A DNA stretch of 64,000 nt, from NCBI GenBank assembly GCA_041663645.1, contig JBAYMH010000002.1, positions 1 to 64,000 of the forward strand, in the 5' to 3' direction. Shown here piece by piece: positions 16,187 to 25,824 of the stretch. Source of the stretch: Minisyncoccus sp023229485. GTDB taxonomy: Bacteria > Patescibacteriota > Minisyncoccia > Minisyncoccales > Minisyncoccaceae. Both the position numbers and the translations under genes were made by a program. The notes beneath the pieces were generated by a model. It was not told the origin of the DNA. It did not search any database and saw only the letters and a list, made by a program, of their open reading frames with translations. How positions within the stretch are numbered: the stretch's first letter is position 1; every line of letters starts with the position of its first letter.

Positions 16187-19100
16187 CTACTTTCCAAAAG
16201 AAATTGTGTCTTTATTTACAACTCCTCCGCCCCATTCAACTACTGTAAACCCTTTTCTCTCAAACTTTTCAAATTTCTGAGGAACAACAAATTTAAATTC
16301 ATCTAAGGGTTGATATGCCATAAATACCCTCAATACTGAGTCTGGTTTTGGCACAATGTTCATTTCAACAGCATCTGTATATTCCTTTCCCGAAAAATGA
16401 ATAAGATTATATTTATTATCCTTCATTCTTGGTTCCCAATATTCAATAAATTCATCATATTCTATTTTGTTCAGGCCAATTTCTTTTAGTTTTTTTTCTA
16501 AAAATTCTTTCGTTTTTTCTCCTTCAATCACAAAACCTTCTGATAAATTGAAATCTATTTTTGTATCTCCCTCCCAATATAAATAGTTATACTCTTTTCC
16601 ATCATCTTTATTTATAAGCTTTCCAGTGGGGTAGGCGACTACGTCCCAACCTTTATCTTTGTCATATTTGGGAATATTTTCAGTAAATTCTCCATCAAAA
16701 ACAACTTTCACATTTGCCTCAATCTTCTTTTCCGGATAAAGATATACCACTGGTTTTCCACAATGAATCTCGTTGACTAAAGTCACTACAATATCTCCCT
16801 TAAAATCAACACAGGGCCTTTCTTCTTTTAAGTCAGAATCCCATGCATTGCATTCTAGTAATTCAAATCCTTCTGGAACTACGTAAATTTTGCTTTTTGG
16901 ATTTCCTGAATTAGGCCCCCCGCACATATAGTCATATTGATTACACCAGAATAAATATATTCCTTTCGTCCCAATTTGCAGATCCCATTCATCTGTTACC
17001 CAAAACTCTAAATGATTGTTGCCCGTATTTAAAAGATCTACGATCATTGGATAACCTGTAAATACTCTCGAAGATCCTCCTTGTGATTCTTTACTACCCC
17101 ATTCTTTTGACTTTCCATTAGTAGTATTTACTATTTTAAGTATGTCATCAACATACACCTCCGTTAATGATGTTGGTGATCCAGAAAGTTGAATTGGCGT
17201 AGATCCATCCCATCGAAAATCAATTTCTCCAGCTAGTACTGTTTGGTATCTAGGCTTTGTCTGTTGCATAAATGGCTTAGCCGCTTCTTGGCTGCTATTT
17301 TTTTTACATTCCCCAACGCAACTCCTGTTTTTAACAATCATTTTAATAGTACCGCCATATTGTCTTGGTGAATTATCATCAATCACATTTTCTGCCAAAA
17401 TTTCTTTATTTTCAGGAATAAAATCTCCGCCATCAAAATAGTCATAACGCTCAATCGTATTACAATATGAGTATCCATCCGTTGAATAGCTTGCACAACT
17501 AGAGCCGCCTTCCCCAGAACAATGACTACAGTCACATCCTCCCTCTATTCTGTCGTTTGCTAATACATCCAAGGCATTCATAGCTGCATCAACCTGCTCA
17601 ATTGTGCGATTAAGATTTCTTATCATCTGCTTAGCATAAATTTTGGTATGATAAGAAAGTTGTCCTATCGGAATCAAAGAGGGGAGAATATTACCTCTTT
17701 GCTGAATAATCTCTGTGTCTATTGCAGTGTTTTCTGCATATTGGGTAAAGTCTATAAATCCTTTCTGAAAATAATATGGCATTTGATCTCTTCCAGTATA
17801 GTAAGGGTCTACCTTTACCTTTGGATCTTCTAAAACATAAAAAGTTAAAGGGTCTCCATTGGTAGCCATTTCTTCTCCCGTGTAATATTCTCGATTGGGA
17901 TTGCTTATATCACTAGAATTTAAATATGAGATACCTCCTTTGGTGTATAGACTATCATTCCAAGCGACCATTCTTTTTTTATCCATAGTCAAGCTTCTAG
18001 CGGTTATTTTGCCAGAACCACCCCCAATGCATTTTTTATCTATATCAAAGAACTTAATATTATCTCCCTGAAGAGTTGCTAAGTCTCCTCTAGAACATAA
18101 AGAAGCCTCTCTCTCATCGGCCGTTAAATCGTTATATCCGTTACCTACTATTTTCATACTGCCATCAACATGAAGATTGCTTATTGCCTCGCCTGTCCTT
18201 ATTCTTATTTTTCTATTATTCTTCTGTGCATCTGTGTACATGGCACCTATTCCATTGGCCCCCCAGTCTTCGTTAAAATCTTGTATCCTATCCGCGTCAT
18301 CTTCATATACGTTTTTTTTATTCAAATTAACTGGATTGTCATAAAGAGAGCAGTTAAATTTTCTACGATAAGTAACCGTATCATAAGCGTAAGGGAAAGA
18401 TAAGCTTGCCTGGCTAAATGAATATTTTTCTACTGCTTCCTGTTGAAGGTTTTGTATTTCCGCTCTTGAATATAATTCTAATCTTTTATCAGACATTAAA
18501 AATTTCTCTGTCTTTTCTAAGTCGGCTAATCTTTTTTCATAATAAATCCTAAATGACATTAACCTTTCTCTAACTGCCATGAGCGATGTTGTTTCAGCAT
18601 TTCCCTTAACTTCTGGATCTCCTGCTTCTGGAAAAGCCTCGCAGTCAAAAACAATTGGAGGGGTTCCACTACCAACACCAGACGTTGGATAAGAAACAGC
18701 AGCTTCTTGAGGAATGCATCCGACTTGGCGTTGTGCATAATCTTTCACTATATTCCCATAAACAATATAGTTAATAAATTTTCTCATGCAGTCCATAGAC
18801 CTTCTTGTTGTGCATGGGTCAAAAAGCATATAAGGGTTTTTGTCATTATAAATGTTATTATAAGAACCTTGACAACAGTCATTCCTTCCTCTTGTGCTAC
18901 CACAGCACACACAATTTGGCTGACAACAAGTTCCGCAATTAGAACAAGTACAACCGTCACGAATATACTTTTTCAATTTATTAATAATCCCTTCCGTTCC
19001 TTCAATGTTGCAATCTGAAGTTTCAATCGCTTTTGTGCATTTAGTTGAAACATTAGGATATTTTGCCCAATTACAAATAGTTGTGTTGGGATCGTCCCAA

Positions 19101-19936
19101 TCGTGGTAATTAGTTCCCAAAATAGTCTTTCCTGAATCGCCCAATATGCCATGAGCGGGAGTGCCGATATCTCCTATGGCTTTGGGAGAGTCAGCATCAG
19201 TATATCCAGCAGTGCCACATCTATACTTATCTCCATTTAAATAAAGTATTTTATGTTCGGCTGCTTTTAATAATTCATTTATACAAATTGAAAAATCAAG
19301 CCCCTGATATTCATCGAGCTCAGTTATGTATCCATCTCCATTTTTATCTATGGCGTTACCGTATTCATTGTATAAATAACACCTCTCTTCTCCACTTTTA
19401 TCGCCAACGTCTAGAGAAGAATAATTATATGCTTGGCTGTTAGCAGTAGAAACCGCATTTAAGATCGATTCTATTTGGGCTCCTATTGGAACCTCTACGT
19501 AAGAAACATTTGGATTATCTGGGTTTATCTTATTAAGCGAATTAGTAAAACCTATATTTTCAAAGCTTGGTAACTTTATCTCTAGTATCTGAGGGTTAAT
19601 AGCGGCAAGCATTGCATAAGATGAAAGCAATACGCCTAAGCCCAAAGAAATACTTCCAAATCTTTCTTTGGCTTCGACTACCTTTCCAGCATTTCCGCCA
19701 GCGGTAAGAATCTTCACTCCCTGAACAATCAATGCCCCCACTGCGATAAAAGCTCCACCAGCTATACATACATTGTAGGCATAAACAAAAAAAGTTTGAT
19801 CGCCAGCAGCAACCATTCCTGCAACAGTCGGAAAATCTCCCGAAAGAGAGACTGCTGTTACTGCAAAAACAATGTCATAAAAAAACAATAGGGGAGAAGA
19901 AAATATAATTATAGCAAGTACTTTTTTATAATTCAC
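16187..19936 (-). CDS. Giant pilin-headed surface protein, Cys-rich, with EF-hand-like loop
   Basis: 1249 residues. Signal peptide to about 25, two membrane helices (about 50-75 and 95-115) and the VirB2/TrbC-like loop GGNAGKVVEAKERFG. The ectodomain has an EF-hand/dockerin-like loop at 197-208 (DKNGDGYITELD), a dense Cys knot (CTCSNCGTCCQPNCVCC), a second Cys cluster (CDCSHCSGEGGSSC), a beta-rich module shared with the 829-residue protein (ending GIYLFWC), and a C-terminal region starting CGKPVVYLYPEKK with several Trp/Tyr-rich strands. That last type recurs in other bacterial surface proteins to my knowledge, without a known function. It is the first large gene of the minus-strand run. Confidence 0.8.
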   Translation of the reverse strand: MNYKKVLAIIIFSSPLLFFYDIVFAVTAVSLSGDFPTVAGMVAAGDQTFFVYAYNVCIAGGAFIAVGALIVQGVKILTAGGNAGKVVEAKERFGSISLGLGVLLSSYAMLAAINPQILEIKLPSFENIGFTNSLNKINPDNPNVSYVEVPIGAQIESILNAVSTANSQAYNYSSLDVGDKSGEERCYLYNEYGNAIDKNGDGYITELDEYQGLDFSICINELLKAAEHKILYLNGDKYRCGTAGYTDADSPKAIGDIGTPAHGILGDSGKTILGTNYHDWDDPNTTICNWAKYPNVSTKCTKAIETSDCNIEGTEGIINKLKKYIRDGCTCSNCGTCCQPNCVCCGSTRGRNDCCQGSYNNIYNDKNPYMLFDPCTTRRSMDCMRKFINYIVYGNIVKDYAQRQVGCIPQEAAVSYPTSGVGSGTPPIVFDCEAFPEAGDPEVKGNAETTSLMAVRERLMSFRIYYEKRLADLEKTEKFLMSDKRLELYSRAEIQNLQQEAVEKYSFSQASLSFPYAYDTVTYRRKFNCSLYDNPVNLNKKNVYEDDADRIQDFNEDWGANGIGAMYTDAQKNNRKIRIRTGEAISNLHVDGSMKIVGNGYNDLTADEREASLCSRGDLATLQGDNIKFFDIDKKCIGGGSGKITARSLTMDKKRMVAWNDSLYTKGGISYLNSSDISNPNREYYTGEEMATNGDPLTFYVLEDPKVKVDPYYTGRDQMPYYFQKGFIDFTQYAENTAIDTEIIQQRGNILPSLIPIGQLSYHTKIYAKQMIRNLNRTIEQVDAAMNALDVLANDRIEGGCDCSHCSGEGGSSCASYSTDGYSYCNTIERYDYFDGGDFIPENKEILAENVIDDNSPRQYGGTIKMIVKNRSCVGECKKNSSQEAAKPFMQQTKPRYQTVLAGEIDFRWDGSTPIQLSGSPTSLTEVYVDDILKIVNTTNGKSKEWGSKESQGGSSRVFTGYPMIVDLLNTGNNHLEFWVTDEWDLQIGTKGIYLFWCNQYDYMCGGPNSGNPKSKIYVVPEGFELLECNAWDSDLKEERPCVDFKGDIVVTLVNEIHCGKPVVYLYPEKKIEANVKVVFDGEFTENIPKYDKDKGWDVVAYPTGKLINKDDGKEYNYLYWEGDTKIDFNLSEGFVIEGEKTKEFLEKKLKEIGLNKIEYDEFIEYWEPRMKDNKYNLIHFSGKEYTDAVEMNIVPKPDSVLRVFMAYQPLDEFKFVVPQKFEKFERKGFTVVEWGGGVVNKDTISFGK

Positions 19937-19982
19937 AAATAAAAATTATTTAACTTTCTTATGTGTATTTAAGATAGTTTTC

Positions 19983-20366
19983 TTATTCTTTTATATCAAT
20001 TTCGACATCGTCTTTGTTTTCTTTTATCATCGCTGGACGATAATCTTCCTCTAGTGCTTTCCAAACAGACCACGACCAAAGTGGCAAAAACCCAACAAGA
20101 GGTAAAATCTCACCTATAGTGGTAACTATTTGCCTTCTTAATTTATTAGGATTTACTTTACCGTTTGCTAGCAACCATGGCCAAACAATAGAGCTAAGAA
20201 TGATATCAAGAATTCCATAATCATCTCCAATTAAAATAAACAAAAGGCCGAGAACCTCGATAAAGATAACAGGATATAATATAAATATTGCCTCAGGGCT
20301 TGTAAAATTAATTTTGCCAGGAATTATCTCAGTTACTGTACTAATCAAAGACATACCTTTTATCAA
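19983..20366 (-). CDS. Small integral membrane protein next to VirB6-like gene
   Basis: 127 residues with about three hydrophobic segments (about 25-47, 50-68, 84-104) and an acidic C-terminal tail (KDDVEIDIKE). MSL at 20354 is an alternative start. No family recognised. It heads the minus-strand transcript toward the pilin-headed genes and is divergent from the VirB6-like gene, so a role in the same apparatus is plausible. Confidence 0.65.
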   Translation of the reverse strand: MIKGMSLISTVTEIIPGKINFTSPEAIFILYPVIFIEVLGLLFILIGDDYGILDIILSSIVWPWLLANGKVNPNKLRRQIVTTIGEILPLVGFLPLWSWSVWKALEEDYRPAMIKENKDDVEIDIKE

Positions 20367-20415
20367 AAATATAATTATGGTATGATTATATCATCATAAA
20401 CTAAACCTTGTAAAT

Positions 20416-22740
20416 ATGAAGTTTTTAAAGCTTTCTCGTTTAAAAAAATATTTTATTTTTATCGGTATTATATTGTTTTTATCTCCCTGTACGGTTTTTG
20501 CGATAGGACTTGAAGATCTTTTTCAAGTAGGTGCAACTATTTCTGGAATCCTTGGAGGTGGCTGGGCTGGCGAAATTGCAAATGGGATGGTTGGGTTTAT
20601 TATTGCCGCAGCTTCTAGTTTTTCTCTTGTCATAATGCAAACTTCTCTTGATTTTTTAAACTGGACCGCTAGTGGAGATTTTATTCAAGCGGGAATGATG
20701 AGCAGTATAAACAATCCCATGATAGCTGCTGGATGGGGAGCGATGAGAAACTTAGCAAATATTTTACTTATTTTCGGATTGATTGCAATTGCTATCAGTA
20801 TTATGGTTGGATACGAAGAAACAAAAGCAAAAAAAATGCTTGTTCAATTTGTAATTACGGCTCTCCTTATAAATTTTACCCCTGTTCTTTGTGGAGTTTT
20901 TATAGATGTGGCTAATATTATAATGGCGTCTTTTCTTAAAGGGGGAGTGTCTGAATCTTTTTTATCAGCTATTCAAAACGCAAAATCTGTCAACGATGTT
21001 GAAAGCTTGCCTTCGATGTTGTTGCTTTTTATTTTTTCTATTTTCGCTTCTATTTTTTACATTCTTTACGGATTGCTTTTTATGGTTAGATATGTCTATC
21101 TTTGGTGGTTAATAGTATTGTCTCCGGTAGCTCTAGCTTCACGAATATTTCCAAGTAATGAAATTATCGGGGAAATTTTGCCGGCACAATGCCAATGGAA
21201 TACTTGGAAAAAAGATTTTCTTAATTGGGTATTTATTGGAGTTCCTGCTGCTTTTAGCATTTACTTATCCGAAACCATGATGGCTGCAATTGTTGCAAAC
21301 CCTGATGTAGTTACAAGTTCTCCAAGCGGATTTTTAGGAGGAACTCTTACCTTAATTTTTTCATATTTTGTTGCAATGGCGGTGATGGTGATAGGGTTCT
21401 TTATGACCGTTAGTAAAGGTGGAAATGCCGGAACAAAACTTGGAGGAGTTGCTAGTTCAATAGGTAGAGGGGCATGGACTAGAACAGGAGGAAAGGTGAC
21501 CGATTTTGCAAAAAATCAAACAGTCGGAAGAGTTGATAGCCTTGGACGTGGAATAGCTGACGGCTTCTCAGAAGGAGCTGCGGCTGCAAGGAGCAAAGCT
21601 GCAGGAGATGGTAAAAAGGCTGGAATCGCAACTCAAATAAGAGGTGGGCTTACTGGATCGGTTAGAAGAGTAAAAGAATCTCAATTCGGGGATGCTGACA
21701 AAAAAAGAAATGCTGATAAAGCAGTTTCCGATAAGCTTGAAGCAGAATATGCAGATAAAGTAAAAAATTATACCAAGACAGAACAAGATACTGTTCTTGC
21801 TAGGACGGACTCTTCCGAGGAAACAAAATATGAACAAAATGCGATTGTCCAAGACCGAATAACTAAAGGAAAGGCAACTGAAAGCGACCTTAATTTTGCT
21901 TTTATTAATGCTAATGGAACTAAAAAAACAAGGAATGCAGCAGCTATAGAGCTAGCAAAAAGAGGTGAGGTTAAAGATAATCATCTCAAAGACATTTTTG
22001 ATAATCCCCAAAATTATGACTACTCTGCAAAAAATTCTGTAATACAGTCAATGATAGACTCAGGAAATCTTGAAGAAAGCAAAGTTATTGATATTCTCAA
22101 TAGTCCCGATGATTTTGATGCCAAGATACGAAACACTATGATTCAATCATTGATAAAAGAAAAATCTGTAAAATCAAGTTATATCAATAATATCCTTGCC
22201 GATCCAAGTAAAATAGATACAAAAACAAAAGGCGAGATTATGTTATTTATGCCAGAAACTATTCCATTGCTAGATGCTGCAAATAGAAACGGAAGGACAG
22301 ACGAAGAAATGATTGCCGATACTGTAAAAAAAATGTCACTAAAACAACAAAATGCAATTAATCCTGAAAGTGTGGCAAAAAATGGTGCTATCTTAACTGG
22401 GATTGGTAATAAAAATCAGGTTAAGGCAATTTTAAATCAACTACCTGAAGATGTTGCAAAAAATTTGCAAGTAGACAGTCAAAATTTAATGCTTGCTAAA
22501 AAAATAGCAAAGGGAAAAGTTCCGGCTGGAACCAGTGGAATGGATATGTCCGAAGCCCAAAGAATTGTTGACGATGATAAAAAATCAACAAACGCAATCA
22601 AGGCAAGAATGGCAAAACTACAAGCAATTCTAAGAAGTACTGGTTCGTCAGCCGAACAAAAAGCTTTGGCAACAGAAGAATTAAAAATTCAGATAGAAAA
22701 AGTTGCCGAAAGAAGAAGAAACATTAGGGGAAAAATTTAG
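20416..22740 (+). CDS. VirB6/TrbL-like membrane protein of type IV secretion machine
   Basis: 774 residues. A signal-like helix (15-30) is followed by at least six membrane helices to about residue 340, including the Trp-rich segment YVYLWWLIVLSPVALASRIF, then a hydrophilic tail of over 400 residues rich in Gly/Ala and later Lys/Asp helical repeats. Polytopic membrane domain plus long soluble tail is the VirB6/TrbL layout; VirB6 forms the inner-membrane channel in known systems. The tail carries repeated motifs of the type VIQSMIDSGNLEESKVIDIL, a helical-repeat pattern. The next gene starts 3 bp after the stop, implying translational coupling. Confidence 0.8.
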   Translation: MKFLKLSRLKKYFIFIGIILFLSPCTVFAIGLEDLFQVGATISGILGGGWAGEIANGMVGFIIAAASSFSLVIMQTSLDFLNWTASGDFIQAGMMSSINNPMIAAGWGAMRNLANILLIFGLIAIAISIMVGYEETKAKKMLVQFVITALLINFTPVLCGVFIDVANIIMASFLKGGVSESFLSAIQNAKSVNDVESLPSMLLLFIFSIFASIFYILYGLLFMVRYVYLWWLIVLSPVALASRIFPSNEIIGEILPAQCQWNTWKKDFLNWVFIGVPAAFSIYLSETMMAAIVANPDVVTSSPSGFLGGTLTLIFSYFVAMAVMVIGFFMTVSKGGNAGTKLGGVASSIGRGAWTRTGGKVTDFAKNQTVGRVDSLGRGIADGFSEGAAAARSKAAGDGKKAGIATQIRGGLTGSVRRVKESQFGDADKKRNADKAVSDKLEAEYADKVKNYTKTEQDTVLARTDSSEETKYEQNAIVQDRITKGKATESDLNFAFINANGTKKTRNAAAIELAKRGEVKDNHLKDIFDNPQNYDYSAKNSVIQSMIDSGNLEESKVIDILNSPDDFDAKIRNTMIQSLIKEKSVKSSYINNILADPSKIDTKTKGEIMLFMPETIPLLDAANRNGRTDEEMIADTVKKMSLKQQNAINPESVAKNGAILTGIGNKNQVKAILNQLPEDVAKNLQVDSQNLMLAKKIAKGKVPAGTSGMDMSEAQRIVDDDKKSTNAIKARMAKLQAILRSTGSSAEQKALATEELKIQIEKVAERRRNIRGKI

Positions 22741-22743
22741 AAT

Positions 22744-23280
22744 ATGAAAAATAACATTTTTAAAAATCCTTCTTCGTCCGATCTAGAATTTATAGAGGAA
22801 ATTGTCACAAAACATAAGTTGGAAGATCAATTTTTGACTGAATTGGAAGAAGAAGACAGAAAGTTGATAGAAGCAGCTTCTTCTATTCCCGAAAAAGCCG
22901 CTCTTAAATCTTTTTTTCATGATATTTTCCCATATACGGAAAAATTATGGGAGGAAATTTTTCTTATTATAAACAATAAGATTCCTCTTAATTTAGTTGC
23001 TTTGGATTTTTCAAAAAGATCTGGGCTCCCTATTGATACCTGTAATCTAATCGCCCAAGACCTTTCAAGTAATCCTACTATTCAAAAAGAAATTAGTGCT
23101 ATTAGAATTGAAGAAGATTCCCCGACGTATGATGAATATACAGAATTCCCTGAAAGCCAAGAGGATTTGCAAGAAATCCAAGATGAAGAAATTGTATCAG
23201 AAATTAAGAAAAAATTAGAAACAGGAGAGATGGTGAATCCAGAGAAAAAGAGCGGTGGACTTGGACAAGAATTATTTTAA
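22744..23280 (+). CDS. Acidic helical protein coupled to VirB6-like gene
   Basis: 178 residues, no signal peptide or membrane helix, Glu-rich, with an acidic and probably disordered C-terminal third. It starts 3 bp after the VirB6-like stop, so it is likely co-translated. No family recognised; a cytoplasmic accessory of the secretion machine is the simplest guess. Confidence 0.7.
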   Translation: MKNNIFKNPSSSDLEFIEEIVTKHKLEDQFLTELEEEDRKLIEAASSIPEKAALKSFFHDIFPYTEKLWEEIFLIINNKIPLNLVALDFSKRSGLPIDTCNLIAQDLSSNPTIQKEISAIRIEEDSPTYDEYTEFPESQEDLQEIQDEEIVSEIKKKLETGEMVNPEKKSGGLGQELF

Positions 23281-23289
23281 TATTTTTGT

Positions 23290-23329
23290 ATAAAAAAAGA
23301 GTTAAAAAGTATTTAATACAATTTAACTC
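23290..23329 (-). terminator. Terminator for SPFH gene
   Basis: On the minus strand the stem GAGTTAAA/TTTAACTC (arms 23322-23329 and 23299-23306, with further inner pairing) is followed by a run of seven T. It overlaps the SPFH stop codon. Confidence 0.6.
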
Positions 23330-24785
23330 ATTGAACAATATTCTTAATATTATTATAATCTAACCCCCGTTCTTCGAACGCATCCTGTGCGTCCTCATCA
23401 AAAACTCCATTCTCTTTGAAGAACTTCATTGTTTCTTCAGGAGAAAGACCCCTCATATTTAATGCCAGTAGAGCTTCTTCGGTGAAGCTCTCTTTTGTAT
23501 TTTTTGAGGCCTTGTTTTTACCCTTGACTGGGCTTTCTTCTGGTGTTGGTGGTTTCGAAGTTAAAAAAGGTGCATTTTCGACCACTTTGCTTGCGAGAAG
23601 TGCCTGAAATACGCTGCTTGCAATTCCTCCACTGCCACTATCGTTGGTCTCAAGCTGGTAATATCCGCCTTGACCAAGCTTATAGCCTGTCAGTGCTTTT
23701 TCGATACAGAACTTCCATAGTTCTGAATATTTTTTTTCCAACTCAGGAGAGTTTTGGATTGCAAAACCAATGTCTGCAGCAGACAGCGTTGTGTTAGCAA
23801 AGAATATTCCCTTGGCAACATCCACAATTTCTGCTACTCGAGCATTGCTATTACCAGCAGCAATTAATTCTGCTGCTTTTTTTTGCCCTCCTGCTCGAGT
23901 GACCGTTGTTTCGGCGTACGTATTCGCCTCAATCAACTGAGCCTCTCTATCTCTTTCGGCTAAAAACTTCCTTTTGTTGGCTTCTTTATCCTTTGGCTCT
24001 ATATCTATTATTCCGATGGAATAACACACAAGAGCATAGTCATCTTTAAAGCTAGCTATAATTTTATCCGCTGCTTTCTCTTTTAGCCCGTTGAAAATTT
24101 TTTGGCCAAATTCTTCCCGAACAGCAGTTTTCGATATAGTGGTGTTAAACAATTCATCATATGAAGTTCGGAGAATTTCATCTCTTATTGCCACCCTTAT
24201 TTTACTCGTCACTGTCCCAAGAGGATTTTTTATCCCAAAGGCAAATTTCATTGCATTTTCAGCAGTAACTTGAGCCACCACGATAAAATGTATTGTAATA
24301 GGCTCTCGACTGATAGCTGTTTCAGCATCAACTACCTGGCTGGCGTAACTATATATCTTCGTCGATATATAATTAACAATCCTTTCGGGGTGTTCAATTA
24401 GTTTTACCCCCTTTTCGGTCTGTTCAACCGAATACCATTTTTCAAACGTTACCGATAGTATTTGTTTGAATGGGTATAATCCAACCCATCTCCATCCGCC
24501 GAACAAACCGTTTTCATCTAAGGTTTTTATTGGTTTTCCATTATATCCTATAAACTTAACCGTAGACGGCTCAATAATTGTAGTGAAAATATCTTTTGGA
24601 GCCCAAAGAACATAGAACGAATAAAATATTGTAAAAATAAATCCTACAGAACACAAAATAAAAAATAATATATTTATTCCTGCAAGTCCTGCGACAACTA
24701 ATACATTACTGATCAATATCCATGCCAGAATAGGGGATGCAATAATCGCAAACCCTTTCCCAATTAATTTCCCGTTTTCTTCCAT
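23328..24785 (-). CDS. SPFH/band-7 domain membrane protein
   Basis: 485 residues. Two hydrophobic segments at the N-terminus (about 10-35 and 38-62) anchor the protein. An SPFH/prohibitin-like region follows (about 95-290), including ITIHFIVVAQVTAENAMKFAFG and the helical stretch NKRKFLAERDREAQLIEANTYAETTVTRAGGQKKAAELIAAG broken here by short gaps in similarity. The C-terminal part is polar, with a predicted disordered linker and a helical end. SPFH proteins form membrane-bound rings or scaffolds that organise membrane domains and proteases. It is the last gene of a minus-strand trio whose base composition is richer in GC than the flanks. Confidence 0.82.
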   Translation of the reverse strand: MEENGKLIGKGFAIIASPILAWILISNVLVVAGLAGINILFFILCSVGFIFTIFYSFYVLWAPKDIFTTIIEPSTVKFIGYNGKPIKTLDENGLFGGWRWVGLYPFKQILSVTFEKWYSVEQTEKGVKLIEHPERIVNYISTKIYSYASQVVDAETAISREPITIHFIVVAQVTAENAMKFAFGIKNPLGTVTSKIRVAIRDEILRTSYDELFNTTISKTAVREEFGQKIFNGLKEKAADKIIASFKDDYALVCYSIGIIDIEPKDKEANKRKFLAERDREAQLIEANTYAETTVTRAGGQKKAAELIAAGNSNARVAEIVDVAKGIFFANTTLSAADIGFAIQNSPELEKKYSELWKFCIEKALTGYKLGQGGYYQLETNDSGSGGIASSVFQALLASKVVENAPFLTSKPPTPEESPVKGKNKASKNTKESFTEEALLALNMRGLSPEETMKFFKENGVFDEDAQDAFEERGLDYNNIKNIVQ

Positions 24786-24903
24786 TTTTTCTTCCTCTTT
24801 TTTTTAATTTTCAATGTACACAATCCTAAACCTTAGGATGCTTATATTATAAAATATAATAAGATATAAGTCAACCCTAATTGCCCTAAATTCTAGCCTT
24901 AGG

Positions 24904-24930
24904 CGAGGTCCGACCTGAGGTCGGACCTCG
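24904..24930. repeat. AGGTC/GACCT palindromic repeat, copy 2 (no tail)
   Basis: A 27-bp palindrome with 13-bp arms and a central G. Unlike the other copies, the CAGCACG...CTAATAT tail is absent. It lies between the SPFH gene and the next minus-strand gene. A short hairpin TCCTAA/TTAGGA is nearby at 24823-24837. Confidence 0.85.
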
Positions 24931-24969
24931 TACTGATTCGTTTTGATTTTTTGATAAAAAAAGAAGCCT

Positions 24970-25704
24970 TTAAGTTTGCTTAATGGCTTTTGGAATTTCA
25001 ATTCTCCTACCCTGAGAATTGCTTGTTGATTGGTATCGAATAGAGGCCAATGCCTTATCCTTTACCGTCCCGATGAGCACGAAGTTTTCGCCGTCTAAAA
25101 GCAAGTATGCTTTTTTAACTCCGTCTGGCGAAACCTTATTTGGCTTTCGACAATTAACCAAATGAGCAAGAACAACCTCATAAACTTGCTCCGGATTGTT
25201 CTCCAGTTCTCTCCTCAGGTCATATTTTTCATATGCCTGCGAGGGAAAAGGGTCACGAACACTTTTAGTCTCCTTGGTAATCAATTTCCAGGCAAGACTA
25301 AGGATGTCTTGGACATCCAAACCCTTTTGTTTTACATAAAACAAAACTACTCGAATAATGGCCAGCACGATAACCGTGTTTTTTTCGGCATCGATTAAAA
25401 ACATCGGCAATCCAGCCATAAATATTTTCCACCCGGTAATAAAATAGCTAAACATTGACCGAGTGGCTTCAAGATAGCCGCTAATCAAGGAAAGAACCAT
25501 GACAGCTATGGCAATCTTTATTAATACCTTTCTCATACTTTCTTCGGTTTGGTAAGCAGTCAATACCGCTATTCCATAACCAAACCCTATCAGTAGCCAT
25601 AAATTAATAATAGCCCTGTCGGAATATTTTCCTCCGAAAATCAAGAGAAAAATACTCAAACTTACTAATAAAATAGCTACTGCTACGCTGATTCTTTTCC
25701 ACAT
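24970..25704 (-). CDS. Multi-pass membrane protein of unknown function
   Basis: 244 residues. About four hydrophobic segments in residues 1-130, then a soluble C-terminal domain of roughly 100 residues (DPFPSQAYEKYDLRRELENN onwards). No family recognised. It is the middle gene of the GC-richer minus-strand trio, with the SPFH gene downstream. Confidence 0.65.
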   Translation of the reverse strand: MWKRISVAVAILLVSLSIFLLIFGGKYSDRAIINLWLLIGFGYGIAVLTAYQTEESMRKVLIKIAIAVMVLSLISGYLEATRSMFSYFITGWKIFMAGLPMFLIDAEKNTVIVLAIIRVVLFYVKQKGLDVQDILSLAWKLITKETKSVRDPFPSQAYEKYDLRRELENNPEQVYEVVLAHLVNCRKPNKVSPDGVKKAYLLLDGENFVLIGTVKDKALASIRYQSTSNSQGRRIEIPKAIKQT

Positions 25705-25790
25705 TTTGTACCTCTCAAAAATGCTAACTAAAATATAAATCGTTAAGTGCTTTCAGTCAACTATTTTTACCACCACTGAGTGGTTAGTGC

Positions 25791-25818
25791 AAAAAAAGAA
25801 GGCTTTTTGTTTAGCCTT
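25791..25818 (-). terminator. Terminator, minus strand
   Basis: On the minus strand, stem AAGGCT/AGCCTT (25813-25818 and 25799-25804) with an eight-base loop followed by a run of T. It ends the 186-residue membrane protein gene. Confidence 0.7.
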
Positions 25819-25824
25819 TTTATA

